Below are positions 22,391 through 33,399 of a stretch of DNA of 64,000 nucleotides, piece after piece. Each line of letters starts with the position of its first letter. Within the stretch, counting starts at the first letter, position 1. A model generated the notes under the pieces. It had not been told where the DNA came from, ran no database searches, and was given only the letters and a program-made list of their open reading frames with translations. The translations under genes and the position numbers were made by a program. This DNA comes from Allium sativum. Its lineage: Eukaryota > Streptophyta > Magnoliopsida > Asparagales > Amaryllidaceae. Location: NCBI GenBank assembly GCA_030737875.1, contig CM060918.1, forward strand, positions 769,104,552-769,168,551. Reading direction: 5' to 3'.

Positions 22391-24009
22391 TGCCAGTTTA
22401 GGGGCTATGTTTCTTGAATGGAAACAACTGGAGTATATCGCAGGGTATGGTTTCAGACCAAAGTGCGAATTAGATCAAGAGATGTTAGCAAGTTTGACGA
22501 TCATACCCACTTTGATTGAGTGGATTGGTTCCAGTAAGAAGGACGATCCTAACCTATTGGAAATCATCTCCAGGTTAGAGATAGGTATAGACAGTGAGGA
22601 GATAAACAAGTATGGGCTTGACCGAGTAGGATGGCTTAGAAAGAATGAGAGACTACTTGTACCCAATGTCAATGGATTGAGAGGTGAAGTGCTTGGAGAA
22701 TGTCATCGCTCAAAACTAACTATACATCCCGGTGGTAACGAAATGTATCGAGGCATGAAGCAAACCTACTACTGGGAAGGAATGAAAAGAGACGTTGGGA
22801 AGTTTATATCGAAATGCATGAACCGCCAGTTAGTTAAAGTTGAGCAAAAGAAGCCTATGGTTTTTTGCAACCATTAGAAATTCCTGAATGGAAATGGGAA
22901 AAGTCTCTATGGATTTCGTTGGTGGTTTACCCAGAACTGGATCAAGTCATGACAGTATTTGGGTGATTGTGGATCGATTGACCAAGAGTGCAAGGTTTAT
23001 ACGAGTCAAGTCAAATAGAACGGCAAGTAAGTTGGCAAAATTGTATATGAAGTGGGCAGTGAGATTTCATGGAGTACCCAAAAGCATTTTGAGTGACCTA
23101 GATCCATTATTTACTAGTGGGTTTTGGAAGAGCTTACAAGAGGCTTTAGGATTAGAATTACATCCCAGTACCGCATACCATCCTCAAACTGACGGTCAGA
23201 CAGAGAAAGTGAATCGTATATTGGAGGATCTGTTGAGAGCTTGTATGTTGGATTTTGTTGGATCATGGGATGACCATTTGCATCCGGTTGAGTTCACATG
23301 TAATAATAGTTATCAATCCAGTATTGGTATGGCTCCATATGAAGACTTGTAAGGAAGATCGTGCAACTCGCTATCATGTTGGATATAAACTGGTGAGAAA
23401 TTCGTGCTTGGGCCAGATGTAATAAGAGAAACTTCAGGCAAGATCAAGGTTATCCAACAGCGAATGAAGGCTGCTCAAGACAGGCAGAAGAGATATGCTG
23501 ATAAGAGGCGAATACATTTAAAATTCTCTGTTGGCGACTTGGTGTTTGTCAAGATTTCTCTATTAAAGAGCGTGATTCAATTTGGTAGGAGAGGCAAGTT
23601 AGCACCCAGATTTATTGGTCCCTTCCCAGTTCTCGAGTAAGTTGGGAATTTGGCATATAAGGTTTAGTTACCTGACAAGATGGAAGAAGTTCACAACATA
23701 TTTCATGTTTTCCAGTTAAGGAAGTTCGTACACGACCCTGATTAGGCTATTTCACCGGATCAGTTGGGTGACATCAAGGTAGAACCCGAGGTAGTTCGGA
23801 ACCGTATGCCGATTCGTATTGTCGAGTACGATACAAAGCAACTTCGAAGGAGGAGGGTGAAACTGGTCAAAGTCCAGTGGGGTGGTAAAGAGAATGACTG
23901 TACATGGAAAACAGAGGAGAGCATAAGGAAGTCGCATAAAAACTCTTTGCCTGGTAAGATTTTAATAGCAATAGTTATTCCCTTGTTAGCAAACCGCATG
24001 TTAGGATAG
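22391..24009 (+). pseudogene. int: Integrase with chromodomain-like tail of chromovirus copy 1 (broken)
   Basis: Integrase joins the cDNA to the host chromosome. The N-terminal zinc region has its two histidines, but the second Cys of the CXXC pair is Arg ([11 protein letters not shown]; copy 2 keeps CTNC). The DDE core is visible: MDFVGGLPRT (22909), SDLDPLFTSG (23092) and TDGQTEKVN (23188) with the Glu. After a stop where TAT became TAA (23350) the GKLAPRFIGPFPVLE motif follows. A tail HNIFHVFQLRKFVHDPD, RIVEYDTKQLRRRRVKLVK and VQWGGKENDCTWK ends at 24009. The tail matches the position and wording of the plant chromodomain that targets heterochromatin, in degenerate form. Confidence 0.9.
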
Positions 24010-24107
24010 ACTTGTTGTGATGTGTGTTTGATTGTTTATAAATGGCTATTAGGCATGTGGGACCAATTGTATGTTTTAATTAAGGAATTTCTGGGGAAAA
24101 ATTTCTT

Positions 24108-24119
24108 AAGGGGGAAGAA
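24108..24119 (+). other. Polypurine tract of chromovirus copy 1
   Basis: AAGGGGGAAGAA lies immediately upstream of the TG of the 3' LTR, where plus-strand DNA synthesis is primed. Confidence 0.9.
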
Positions 24120-26552
24120 TGTAAAGACCCGTATTCTACGCACCGGAGGATCGTAGAATATTTGTTTCATTTACGTGCGAAGCCGTATGGTCGTGTAACT
24201 TTGGGGAACGACTATTGGGGTCATTTCCCATGTTCACGATTTTTGTCGATTTTTAAATGACCTTTTTTCCCCTGGAGAATCTTGTTTCGTTTATAACTTT
24301 TGATTGGTAAGGAGTTTGACCTAAAATCACTTCCATTGAATTCAGACGATGTTTTACCTTTCCGTAGAGTAGTCACATTAGCCAAATGGACTTACCGTTT
24401 GGGAGATATGGCTGAAACAAGGTCTAGAAGGTGAAAAATAGCTTAACCAGGCCAAATTAGGGTGATTAGCAGCTAGGCCCATAATCCATTTTGGGATTAG
24501 GGTTATGGAAGGGCTGATAGGGTTAGGGAAAATATTTCATTTATGATTTCTAGTCGTCATTTACATCCTTGAAATCCTAGCAATGGCCTCCACCTTCTAA
24601 ATTAATCCCTAAACGCTTTCTAATCGCGTATTAGCTTAATCTACACCAAATAAATGAAGATTAGAATCAAATTAGAGTAGGAGCTGCTGCGTTGCATTAG
24701 AAATTGCGCCAAAACAGTAGAGTTTCGGATCTAAGATTTTATTTGTGGCCAAGGTGAGTGATTTGCACTTTTATTCACTAATTATGGCTAATTAGGGTAG
24801 ATTAGTGATAATTAGCGAAATTATGCATCATAAAAATCTGGAAAAATACGTGGAAATTCTTAAATATTATTTTATGCCTCTATTAGAAAATTGGGTTAAT
24901 TTGTAATTAGTTTGTTAATCCTAATGTTAGATTTGATTAAAACATGATTAAGGGGAAAACATGGGGTTTGGGTATGTCTGATCCATATTGACACGTTTAA
25001 TTGTTGTTTTGGTGTTTATGGTCGATTATACATGTTGCTATGATTGTTTGGAATGTTTTGTGATTACTTAGTGAAGTTAGATTGGTCGAAAACGCCATCG
25101 TATGGCGTAAATTGCTCGCTGGAAAAGTTGTAGGAAATTGGTCAGTAACCCGTTCATGGAGAACCACGAGCCAATCGTGACACCACCCCTCCCCAAGAAC
25201 CACCTCCACGAGCCGGAAAGAGCATCATGACCCGTAGTGGATTCACGAATTGGTTGACCTTGAACTAGATTGAAGACTCACGAACAAGGGCACAAGTCAT
25301 GAACCGGGTCCATATGAAAACCGAGAACCGGATGCTCACCACGAACCGGAGCTTGGACCATGAGCCGCCATCACGAACCACGAACTGGAGCCTTGGAGAA
25401 CCACCATCGGACATGGAGGATCAGGAGCCGAGTTGAAGAGTCACGAACCGGGCTGAAGACCGAAACCTGAGATGCAAAGGTAGTCCAAATAGGAAGTTAG
25501 AACTCAGGATCCAGACGGGATCCAACGAGTTAGCTTCATGAGTTGGACTTTGCGGCGGGACGTGCGCTAAGGGGTTATCGATGTCTATAGCTTTGACTCA
25601 ACACTGAGAGATGGATATTGGCTATGGATCAGTGTAGTGGAGTTGTCATGACTCCATGGGGCAAAGTGATCGTAGCAGGGCTATCAGCCAGTGCAGTGGA
25701 GTTGTCATGACTCTATGGGGCAGAGTGGACATAGCTAAGGATTAGTGGCTATGGATCAGTGCAGTGGAGCTGTCATGACTCCATGGGGCAGAGTGATCAT
25801 AGCAAAGAATTGGGTGATCAAAGTGGTAGATATCGTATACTTTACGCACAAAGTGAGAGATGTGAAGATGATTGCTATGGTTGATGTTTGCTATCACGAT
25901 GACATGCACACCCCTCCCCATTATTTTCACACCAAGTGTTAATGTCATCTTAGAGTAGTGTACATCTTGTTGTGCTAAATCTTTGGTTGCAGGTCTAGGT
26001 TTAGGTATGGTTATGTATACCTGTCATTATTCTGTTTTTGCTACTTATCGCTCATACCAGACTTTTGTATGACCCAGAATTTTATGTCTCTTCTTATTAA
26101 CCTGGTTTCTCTTAAACGAGCAGACTAGGGACAGGTTAACTGGTTATGGACGGGTATCTGTCCGAAGACGAGCAGGAGGCTTATACGTATCATTTCCAAA
26201 TATTCTCCCTCTGTTGTTATTGGTCACTACGTTAAGCATTAGTAGTGTACCTTCCTATTTTGCTTTAGAGACAGTTTTAAAAGTTATAATAAAGATGGTT
26301 TGGATCATAAACTGTATTTGGAATTTTGCGCTACTATGATGGTTTAGTTTTTAGCTTATGCACTGCCTCGCCTATTTTATATCAAGTTATGTTATCATTA
26401 TATTTTGTTCTATGTGCTGTGAAATATACTACAGGTTCTTTGATGATACATAGTTTCAAACCTTTTTCCTTAGACAACCGCCCCATGCTAGTTGGACATC
26501 GGCACAGCGCGTTTCATTGGAAATGTCGGTTGGTGCGGGGTGGGCCGTCACA
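24120..26552 (+). repeat. 3' LTR of chromovirus copy 1
   Basis: Starts TGTAAAGACCCG and ends GGGCCGTCACA; 2433 bp against 2431 bp for the 5' LTR. It differs by scattered substitutions rather than rearrangements, so the pair has aged since insertion without gene conversion of the whole unit. Confidence 0.93.
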
Positions 26553-26748
26553 GACGTAGGGAAATTATCTGGCATAGGAAGGGGGTCGGAAATCGTACAA
26601 CACATGGAGTAGGAAAGGCATGAAAAATATTTTTTCCACGTTTGAATTTTCGATGTCAAGTTTGGCATAAGTACGGCGTAGGAAACAAATATTTCCTATG
26701 CCTTACCTACGCCAAACTGGCGTAGAAGAATCGAAAATTCCGGTAGTG
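26553..26748 (+). mobile_element. CACTA-like terminus ending CCGGTAGTG, interrupted by the chromovirus
   Basis: The end in reverse complement reads CACTACCGGAATTTTCG, a CACTA-type terminal repeat. Within 200 bp there are several copies of GGCATAGGAA, GGCGTAGGAA and their complements (TTCCTATGCC, CCTACGCC), including inverted pairs. Similar GGCATAGGC and CGTAGAAAA words lie just left of the chromovirus (16880-16960). The right end is therefore clear; the left end of the CACTA element was not found. Confidence 0.55.
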
Positions 26749-27494
26749 TAATGTTTTACTGTTTGTAATCATTTTGTACTCGAGATTTATTAAACTCATA
26801 GCCTTGTAATCTCATTCTTATTAATATTTAAAGAGAAGTTATAAAGTGGACATAGGCAACTCATAGCTGAACCACTATAAATCGCTTGTGTGTGTGAGTA
26901 CTTCTTGTTTTTTATTTATATTTCTTCATTTGCATCTCTTCATTATAATCTTTGGGTGTTTATGCCACTTTCTGATGTAAACAAATATAAAATTAAACGG
27001 ACACATGTTGAACCAGTAACATTTGTACCTGGTCATACTGATATTTTATAGTACGAGAACATAGGGTAAACATGTTCAAATCTCCACATTTTTCTATCTT
27101 TAACTGCTGCCTCCATCTCCTTATTCTACTAGTAAGTGGCATGTGCATCGCACATGGAAAGAGCGGTGTTATTTGACTTGATTGTTGTTTTGTGAGTATT
27201 TGATGTGCTAGTGCTGTTGTTGTTTGATGTACACTTGAGGGAAAACTGTTGATGTTTGCTGGAGACATCCATGTTCCTTGTATATGTGTCATAGTAGAGT
27301 ATGGGTAGCCAAATTGTTATCATCCATGTATCATGCTTTTGTTTTATGCAGTTATTTTTTGCACACAGGGTATTCATAATATAAAAGATCAATTTTTCAT
27401 TGTTTTTTTCCTTTTTCTTTTTGGATACAAATTAATGTACTGTACATACAGAGACTGTGAAAGAAATGAAAGTCATGTATATCAATAGAATTAT
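26749..27494. other. Flanking DNA with an LTR-like box
   Basis: No gene recognised. At 26845-26890 the sequence AAAGTGGACATAGGC...GAACCACTATAAA matches the box shared by the LTRs of elements C, D and E, so this is probably a truncated LTR of the same group on the plus strand. No TG...CA borders or TSD could be set. Confidence 0.4.
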
Positions 27495-28242
27495 TGTTGA
27501 CCTGCCTTTTGGAAAGGCCGTAAACCAATGGACCCATCACAGGATCGCTAAAGGCTCGAGCATGGGCTTGGAAAAGTCGAACATTCATGGCTCGAAGCTC
27601 CTTGGCTCAAGGGCTCTTGGATCGAAATATTTCAGCTTGAAAAACCTAGGCTAGATGGTTTTGAGATCAACTTACACTACAGCGATGACTTGGTCATCAG
27701 ATCTATTTCATAGCCTACTTACTTAGTCCAACTACCTATTTTAAATCATATAAACTTGGATCGAGCTATACTTATGCTGCCACATATTGGAGGGGACCTC
27801 TCCATGTAATCAAGACTTAGCTTCATCATCTGCTATTCACATGGATCAACTGACACATGGAACCTCCAATTATTGAAGCCTACTGCTTATAAATACACCC
27901 AACAATACAATGAAGAGGGGACCTTCGGCTCAGATTAAAGCCTAGATCTCTGGCCCATGCATAATTCAATCATAGCTGCCAACTACTTTCATCATAAAAT
28001 AATTGCTATGTTCATCAAAAACAACTATGTAATAGGGATCCTGACGATCTCATTCATTGTATCTTTGACTTTATGATATTATTATGAGATTATAAAGTGG
28101 ACGTAGGCTCGCTAACGCCGAACCACTATAAAAACATTGTTATCTTGCTTTTTCTTCCTTTTTCTCGCTTTTTCAAATATTTCTTCATGAATCACGCTCA
28201 AATTCAACTTTTGGCCGTTGATGACCACTTTTGGTGTCAACA
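27495..28242 (+). repeat. 5' LTR of element E
   Basis: Starts TGTTGACCTGCC and ends TGGTGTCAACA. It carries TATAAATA at 27888-27895 and the AGTGGACGTAGGC...GAACCACTATAAA box (about 28097-28134) shared with elements C and D. The sequence downstream, ATTTGATGCTTTCACTGAG, is the probable primer-binding region. Confidence 0.88.
27888..27895 (+). promoter_or_regulatory. Putative LTR TATA box of element E
   Basis: TATAAATA about 390 bases into the LTR. The 3' LTR has the identical octamer at the matching place (47125-47132). Position and conservation suit an LTR promoter. Confidence 0.55.
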
Positions 28243-28466
28243 ATTTGATGCTTTCACTGAGAAATGAACTCTCAATGTCTTAAGGGTTTTTCTTAACTGT
28301 TAGATCACCAAGTCCAAGATGATATCCTAGTTTCAATCATCTTCAGTACACCTGGTTTCCAATACTTCTGCATATGCTTTGGAAAGCAGAAGCAGCGACA
28401 TCCGCATTGCCATCAAACACCAATTATGTTCCAGTTCTGGGATCGACCCCTACCTGCCTTCCCGGG

Positions 28467-29621
28467 TGTTGATCTCAAAATTGGGATCAACACCAAGAGT
28501 ATTAAGAGTACACTTTGCTAGATAATCAGAAAATGAGAGATGCAGAGCCACTTCAAAGAAAAATGCAAGCAAAAGAAGACATAACGTTTTATAGTGGTTC
28601 GATCAATTGTGATCTACATCCACTTTGAATAGCGATTCCATTATAGCATTTAGAATTACAAGATAAGCATGTCTTCTCATTACATCCATCATTGCACACT
28701 CTTAGAATTTGGTGGAGATTCAAAAAGAGAAACGATGAGATCCTTCAAATGTAGCAAGTGGATGATCGAATCTAGATTTCCATATGGAATTTGATGAATT
28801 CTCGCATATCCATGATGAATTTTGTGTTGGATCTTCACTTTGAGATGATTAGAGATGATGAAATCACTAAGTAAATGTTGAGAATTGGATTTAGCAGCCC
28901 TTCTGGGTATCCAAAATCCTCGGGCCTCCAAAATCCTCCCCCATTAAAGTGAGGTTGGACCTCTATTTATAGGAGTGGGGAAATGGAGTAATATTGCCTT
29001 TAGAGCCACCGATCGGTCGGACTTTATTTACGGAATTGCCACTGGCCAGCCTGGCAATAGCTGTTTGGAAGCCAGGTTGGCAATAGCTGTCTAGAGGACC
29101 GATAGGTCTGGAACAGGACAGACTGTTCGGTATGGACTTCTTCCATTCTTGTGTGAATGATCACTTGCGAGTTCCGTATCACAGGCGATCGGTCGTTTAT
29201 CCCCTGGACCGGCCAACAATGTATCGCTTGGTTAAAGCATACAGCGATTCTGACCGGCCGGTATGTTTATACCCGGGTCGACCGGTAGGAGCATCCCATC
29301 TTCATTCACTTGAGGCTGCTTTGCTTTGGAGTGGTGACTGACCGACTGGCGCACTTGAATTAAGATCAACCGGTGTCTTTATAGCTATACCGACCGGTAT
29401 GCTTATAGCTTAACCGATCGGTGCTTCTTTGCTGGGTCAACCTGTGTTATTCCTTCTTGGTGGAACTGTCTGATACCGGCCGGTACACTTGAAATTAGGC
29501 CGACCAGTATGTTTTTTCTTGGACCGACCGATTCTTCTTTTCTGCTAACCGACCGGGTATGTTCTGATCTGTCTCTTCATAAATCAGCTAAATATATTCA
29601 TGATATATTTTGTGGATAACA
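28467..29621 (-). repeat. 3' LTR of element C (left copy)
   Basis: 1155 bp. It opens (plus strand) with TGTTGATCTCAAAATTGGGA followed by ATCAACACC, a palindromic start. It holds TTTATAGTGGTTCGATC...CTACATCCACTTT, the complement of the shared LTR box, and many ACCGATCGGT/GACCGGCC palindromic words from 28980 to 29560. In minus-strand sense it is preceded by a purine-rich ACTTGAGGCGCAAA at 29622-29635. Confidence 0.88.
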
Positions 29622-30688
29622 TTTGCGCCTCAAGTTTCTCAATCTTTATCTTCATTAAATTATGGACCTCGAAATAAACATTACCATTATGAAACGATGG
29701 ATTTTAATCGTTATACCAGTAAATGGATAGAGCATGTTGAACCAAAAGAATTTGATGGGTCGACCGGTGTATCAATGCAGATACAAATGAGATGGGCATC
29801 AGTGGGCTCTCTAGCTGATTGGTGCATCTCTTCTGGGATTGAGGATTTGTCTTAGCCCTTGACCGATGTGACTTTTTTCTCTCTCATGGCTGTTGGTTTT
29901 CCCGATGCACTTTTATATAATGCGGCCCTTAGAGAGGCCATTTTCACACTATTTTACTTTCTTCTTTAAGGAAAATCAATGGCAAACAAATCCTGATTGA
30001 AGAGAACCAAAGACAGAGCTTTCTTTTTCTTTTAGATTCCTCGTTAATCCTTCTCCTTCCTTCGAGCTTCGAGTTGAACTCTCAGCTGCCAGGTTCTCTT
30101 TTATTTTCGTTTTATTCTTCGTTGATCTAAGTTGAAGTGCTCTTACTGCCTTGTTCATAGAATTGCCATTTAATGTAGGATCGAGTCATGGGGAAACGAT
30201 TTGATCATGTTGCTAGTTAAGCTAAAAAATTGTTTTGATTTGCTTTTGTATTTAGTCGATTCCGTATGCTTGATCTCTTGTTTCGCCCAAAGTTTTGCCT
30301 AAGACCTAGTTATACACTTTTGATTAAATGCAAAACTCGTTAATTGTGGTTAGGAATTTTTGAAAAAGCCCTAGACTTTTGGATAAATTTGACACTTAAG
30401 AGACAAATTAAGCCTTGTTTATTCCTTAGAAAGCAAAGAACTCAAGTTTTTCACTATTGTCAAATGCTTACGAAATGATCAACCGATTTGAGATAGCTCA
30501 GACAACTGATCAACACATTTTACGTGCCGATTGGTTTACCAAATTTTTAGAAGTTTGGTTGACCGGTCGGTATATCCCCATGTGTTGATCGGTCATCTCT
30601 AGAGGCCTCCAGTTTCTATTTTATTCTTATTCATTCAATGATTAGGAAGTTTACAAAAAGTATTTGAGTACTTCCCTTTTCATGCAGG
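29622..30688 (+). other. Region upstream of the antisense ORF of element C
   Basis: Contains an open stretch from ATG at 29697 (reads MDFNRYTSKWIEHVEPKEF) to 29855 that is not recognised, and TATATAA at 29914-29920. There is no long frame after it until the AG at 30688. It may be the promoter, leader and intron of the antisense ORF, since Tat antisense ORFs are transcribed independently; that is inference. Confidence 0.35.
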
Positions 30689-31286
30689 ATGGAACCATCT
30701 CCCGAAGAGCTTAGGATGAAGAGGTTTTTTGATCTGGAAAGTCAGACAACTGGTCAACCTTCAGTGAAATCTCCGTTACTCGTCATCCCTACTTATCCAG
30801 AACTTCAGGAGATTGTGAACAGGCCTCGTTACACTCCTGGAGCAAGCAATGCCAAACTTGCCAGACGACTCCCGGGCCGTAACTTGCAGGGGTTTCCTTC
30901 AACCTGGATGTGTCCCCTTCCGATCGTATAGTGACATCCAGTGACATTGTGGTCGCCAAGTCTAGATTGCTTAGTCGCATGGAGGATACCCTGCATCAGT
31001 TTGAGAGGCAGATGGACTTCTCAAAGACCAGACCGCAAGGGAGCTTTAGGATTGGCACACATTAGCTGGAGATCTGCAGAGACTACATTGATAGAACCTT
31101 GAGCGCATTGCGGTTCTGGAAGATGATAAGGCGAAACTGATCCGTTCTTTGAGAGACCGGGATGCTGTCGTTGCTGCTTTCCCCAAGGGAGATGTCGAGC
31201 TGGTGGGTTCATGTGGTAAGAAGCCATCTTCTGACGCTTCTCCATCGGGCTCTGTTCCAGTGAAAAGGAAGGTGGGAAGGCCTTGA
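30689..31286 (+). pseudogene. Antisense ORF (aORF) of Tat-like element C, broken
   Basis: It runs opposite to gag, between the repeat region and the 3' LTR, exactly where Tat elements carry extra antisense ORFs. The ATG at 30689 lies directly after CTTTTCATGCAGG, a good splice acceptor. Readable parts: KSPLLVIPTYPELQEIVNRP, then in another frame SRLLSRMEDTLHQFERQMD, then in a third frame (from 31062) LAGDLQRLH, two stops, and NLERIAVLEDDKAKLIRSLR. The tail ends SVPVKRKVGRP, basic and nuclear-signal-like, at 31284. The later parts have heptad-like spacing and probably form coiled coil. Two or more frameshifts and stops break it. Function of these ORFs is not established. Confidence 0.5.
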
Positions 31287-31609
31287 AAGTATCCGAACGT
31301 GTAGCTCTCCCCTTCTGGCACTTGACAGTTATTAGCTTTATGAACTCTGTCTTTAGACAGGTTGTACTTAAGCGAGTTATGGTCCTCGCCTTTAATCTCT
31401 ATGCTAGTTTATGTTGACGTACTGTGACTATTGTGGCTACTATGACTGTTGTGACTATGCTTGTTGGTCCATTTTGATGTTAATAGAATGTTGATCATAA
31501 CAAGCAATGCTCAGTTATCTAGGTTGCTTAGTTCACAACTCATTTTCTTTTATATGCTTTCGCTCGAGATGCCTTGCGCTATGCATCTGAAACCAGCCCG
31601 TTGACGTCT

Positions 31610-31725
31610 GTGATCAATTGGCTGATCGGTTTATGACCGATCGGTTGTTGGAGGCAATGACCAATCGGTTGTTTGGGGCAATGACTGATCGGTTGTTGGA
31701 CACAATGACCGATCGGTCGTCTTTT
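31610..31725 (+). repeat. Short tandem repeat of ACCGATCGGTTGTTGG type
   Basis: Four units of about 27-29 bp built on TGACCGATCGGTTGTTGGANNCAA. Each holds the palindrome ACCGATCGGT, which also recurs through the LTRs of element C. Confidence 0.8.
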
Positions 31726-32354
31726 TCTTGAAGCTGACGTCACTGTCAATTAGCAACGTACAACACTTTGACTTTGAACACCGGAATTTTATTGCTAAAA
31801 GTGTTGTAATGATGTGTGATTCCCCCAGCTTTAACTTGGGTCTTTTCGTCATCACAACCTGATTTGTAACAACAAAAACACAGCATATTTCTAGGCTAAT
31901 TATTTTGTCATTGGTTGCCCATATATATAACAAATCAGCTGTTTAGATGTGTGAATTTCTGTCGTGAACCAAACGAAGTATATTTGCAAACTCGTTTTAT
32001 TCGACAATTTTAAAACTTATCGAACACTGTTTGTCAAAGTACGTCATTCTGTTTTGAATTTGAATTTGTGTTGACATTTGATAATTAGCTAGTTAATATA
32101 ACTTGACATGCAAAATGTCATATGTTATTTCAAGATAGAGAAATACATATCTGTGATTTGCTATTCGCTTCTTATTTGAAAATCTTTGATATCCGTGCCC
32201 CAGCATGGGGGTCATCTTTAATCCAACATTCGTTTTCTTTTGTTGAGCTGTTTCACATGGCAAACTTCCGCGAGGTTTGGGTGAGATCGCATCGATTCGC
32301 AGAGTGAACATCAGTCATCAGTCGAAGTTACTTGACTTGGTAAGTGATTGGTGA

Positions 32355-33055
32355 CCGACTGATGTGCCCTGGACTTCCATGATCCATGAGGTAAAGGTTA
32401 AGGTTGATCCATGGAGCGGGTGTCAGCCTTCGGTCGGAGCTCACTTACCTTTGGTAAGTAATCGCTGCCCGGCTGAAGCATCCTGGACCTCCATGAACCA
32501 TGAGGTAAAGGTTAAGGTTGATCCATGGAGCGTGTGTCAGCCTTCGGTCGGAGCTCACTTACCTTTGGTAAGTAATCGCTGCCCGGTAGAAGCATCCTGG
32601 ACCTCCATGAACCATGAGGTAAAGGTTAAGGTTGATCCATGGAGCGGGTGTCAGCCTTCAGTCGGAGCTCACTTACCTTTGGTAAGTAATCGTTGCTCGG
32701 CTGAAGCATCCTGGACCTCCATGAACCATAAGGTAAAGGTTAAGGTTGATCCATGGAGCGGGTGTCAGCTTCGGTCGGAGCTCACTTACCTTTGATAAGT
32801 AATCGTTGCCGGTTGAAGCATCCTGGACCTCCATGAACCGTGAGGTAAAGGTTAAGGTTGATCCATGGAGCGGGTGTCAGCCTTTGGTCGGAGCTCACTT
32901 ACCTTTGGTAAGTAATCGGTGGTCGGCTGAAGCATCCTGGACCTCCATGAACCATAAGGTAAAGATTAAGGTTGCATCGATCCACAGAGAAAACCTCATT
33001 CATTGGTCGGAATCACTTAACTTTGGTAAGTGATCATTGCTCGACTGAGGTGCCC
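32355..33055 (+). repeat. 114 bp tandem repeat array in element C
   Basis: About six units of 114 bp with ATCCTGGACCTCCATGAACC, GAGGTAAAGGTTAAGGTTGA, TCCATGGAGCGGGTGTCAGC and GAGCTCACTTACCTTTGG. The period equals 38 codons and the plus-strand frame stays open through most units (repeating EASWTSMNHEVKVKVDPWSG...). Single-base losses near 32769 and 32810 shift it. It lies between gag and the antisense ORF where pol would be expected. Whether any unit is translated cannot be told. Confidence 0.9.
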
Positions 33056-33399
33056 TAGACTCCCACGAATCTTTGGGGGATGAGGTTTTGAATCCGGGAC
33101 TGCTTGCTGCTCTATTGAGCATTTGACTTATCGGGACTTTCTCGATCTACCATTGAATCGGATTTTCCGAAGTTGTCTCACTTAATCGGGTTATGAGAAA
33201 GCAAGCGCTCATCGGATAGCCTGTAATGAAAAATCGTCTGTTAGCAAATTTTCATGTAATTCCGGCAAGTAAGTAATACTTCATCTGTAGTGCTATTTTT
33301 TGGTACAATATTTGTAAATCATTACAAACTATTTACAAGAAAATAAATCACAGCAAAGAGTAAAGTAAATGTGATAAGGTTCGTTTATTCTGGGCTGCA

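Larger units (their letters stand above)
16974..26552 (+). mobile_element. Chromovirus copy 1 (Ty3/gypsy, Tekay/Del-like), complete length but dead
   Basis: Layout: 5' LTR, tRNA-iMet primer-binding site, gag with two zinc knuckles, protease, RT, RNase H, integrase with chromodomain-like tail, polypurine tract, 3' LTR. That is 9579 bp in the domain order of Ty3/gypsy elements. LTRs of about 2.4 kb and the integrase tail containing HNIFHVFQLRKFVHDPD and later VKVQWGGKENDCTWK point to the Tekay/Del chromovirus clade. Flanks GGCAT (16969-16973) and GACGT (26553-26557) agree at three of five positions, both differences being transitions, so the TSD is only suggestive. Many stops and frameshifts make the copy non-autonomous. 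Chromoviruses of this kind integrate in heterochromatin through the chromodomain. Confidence 0.93.

Noticed and set aside
32364..33033. Repetitive protein gene of 38-residue units
   Set aside because: Open frame follows from the 114 bp period; without codon-level selection evidence it is kept as a tandem repeat and listed only as a finding.
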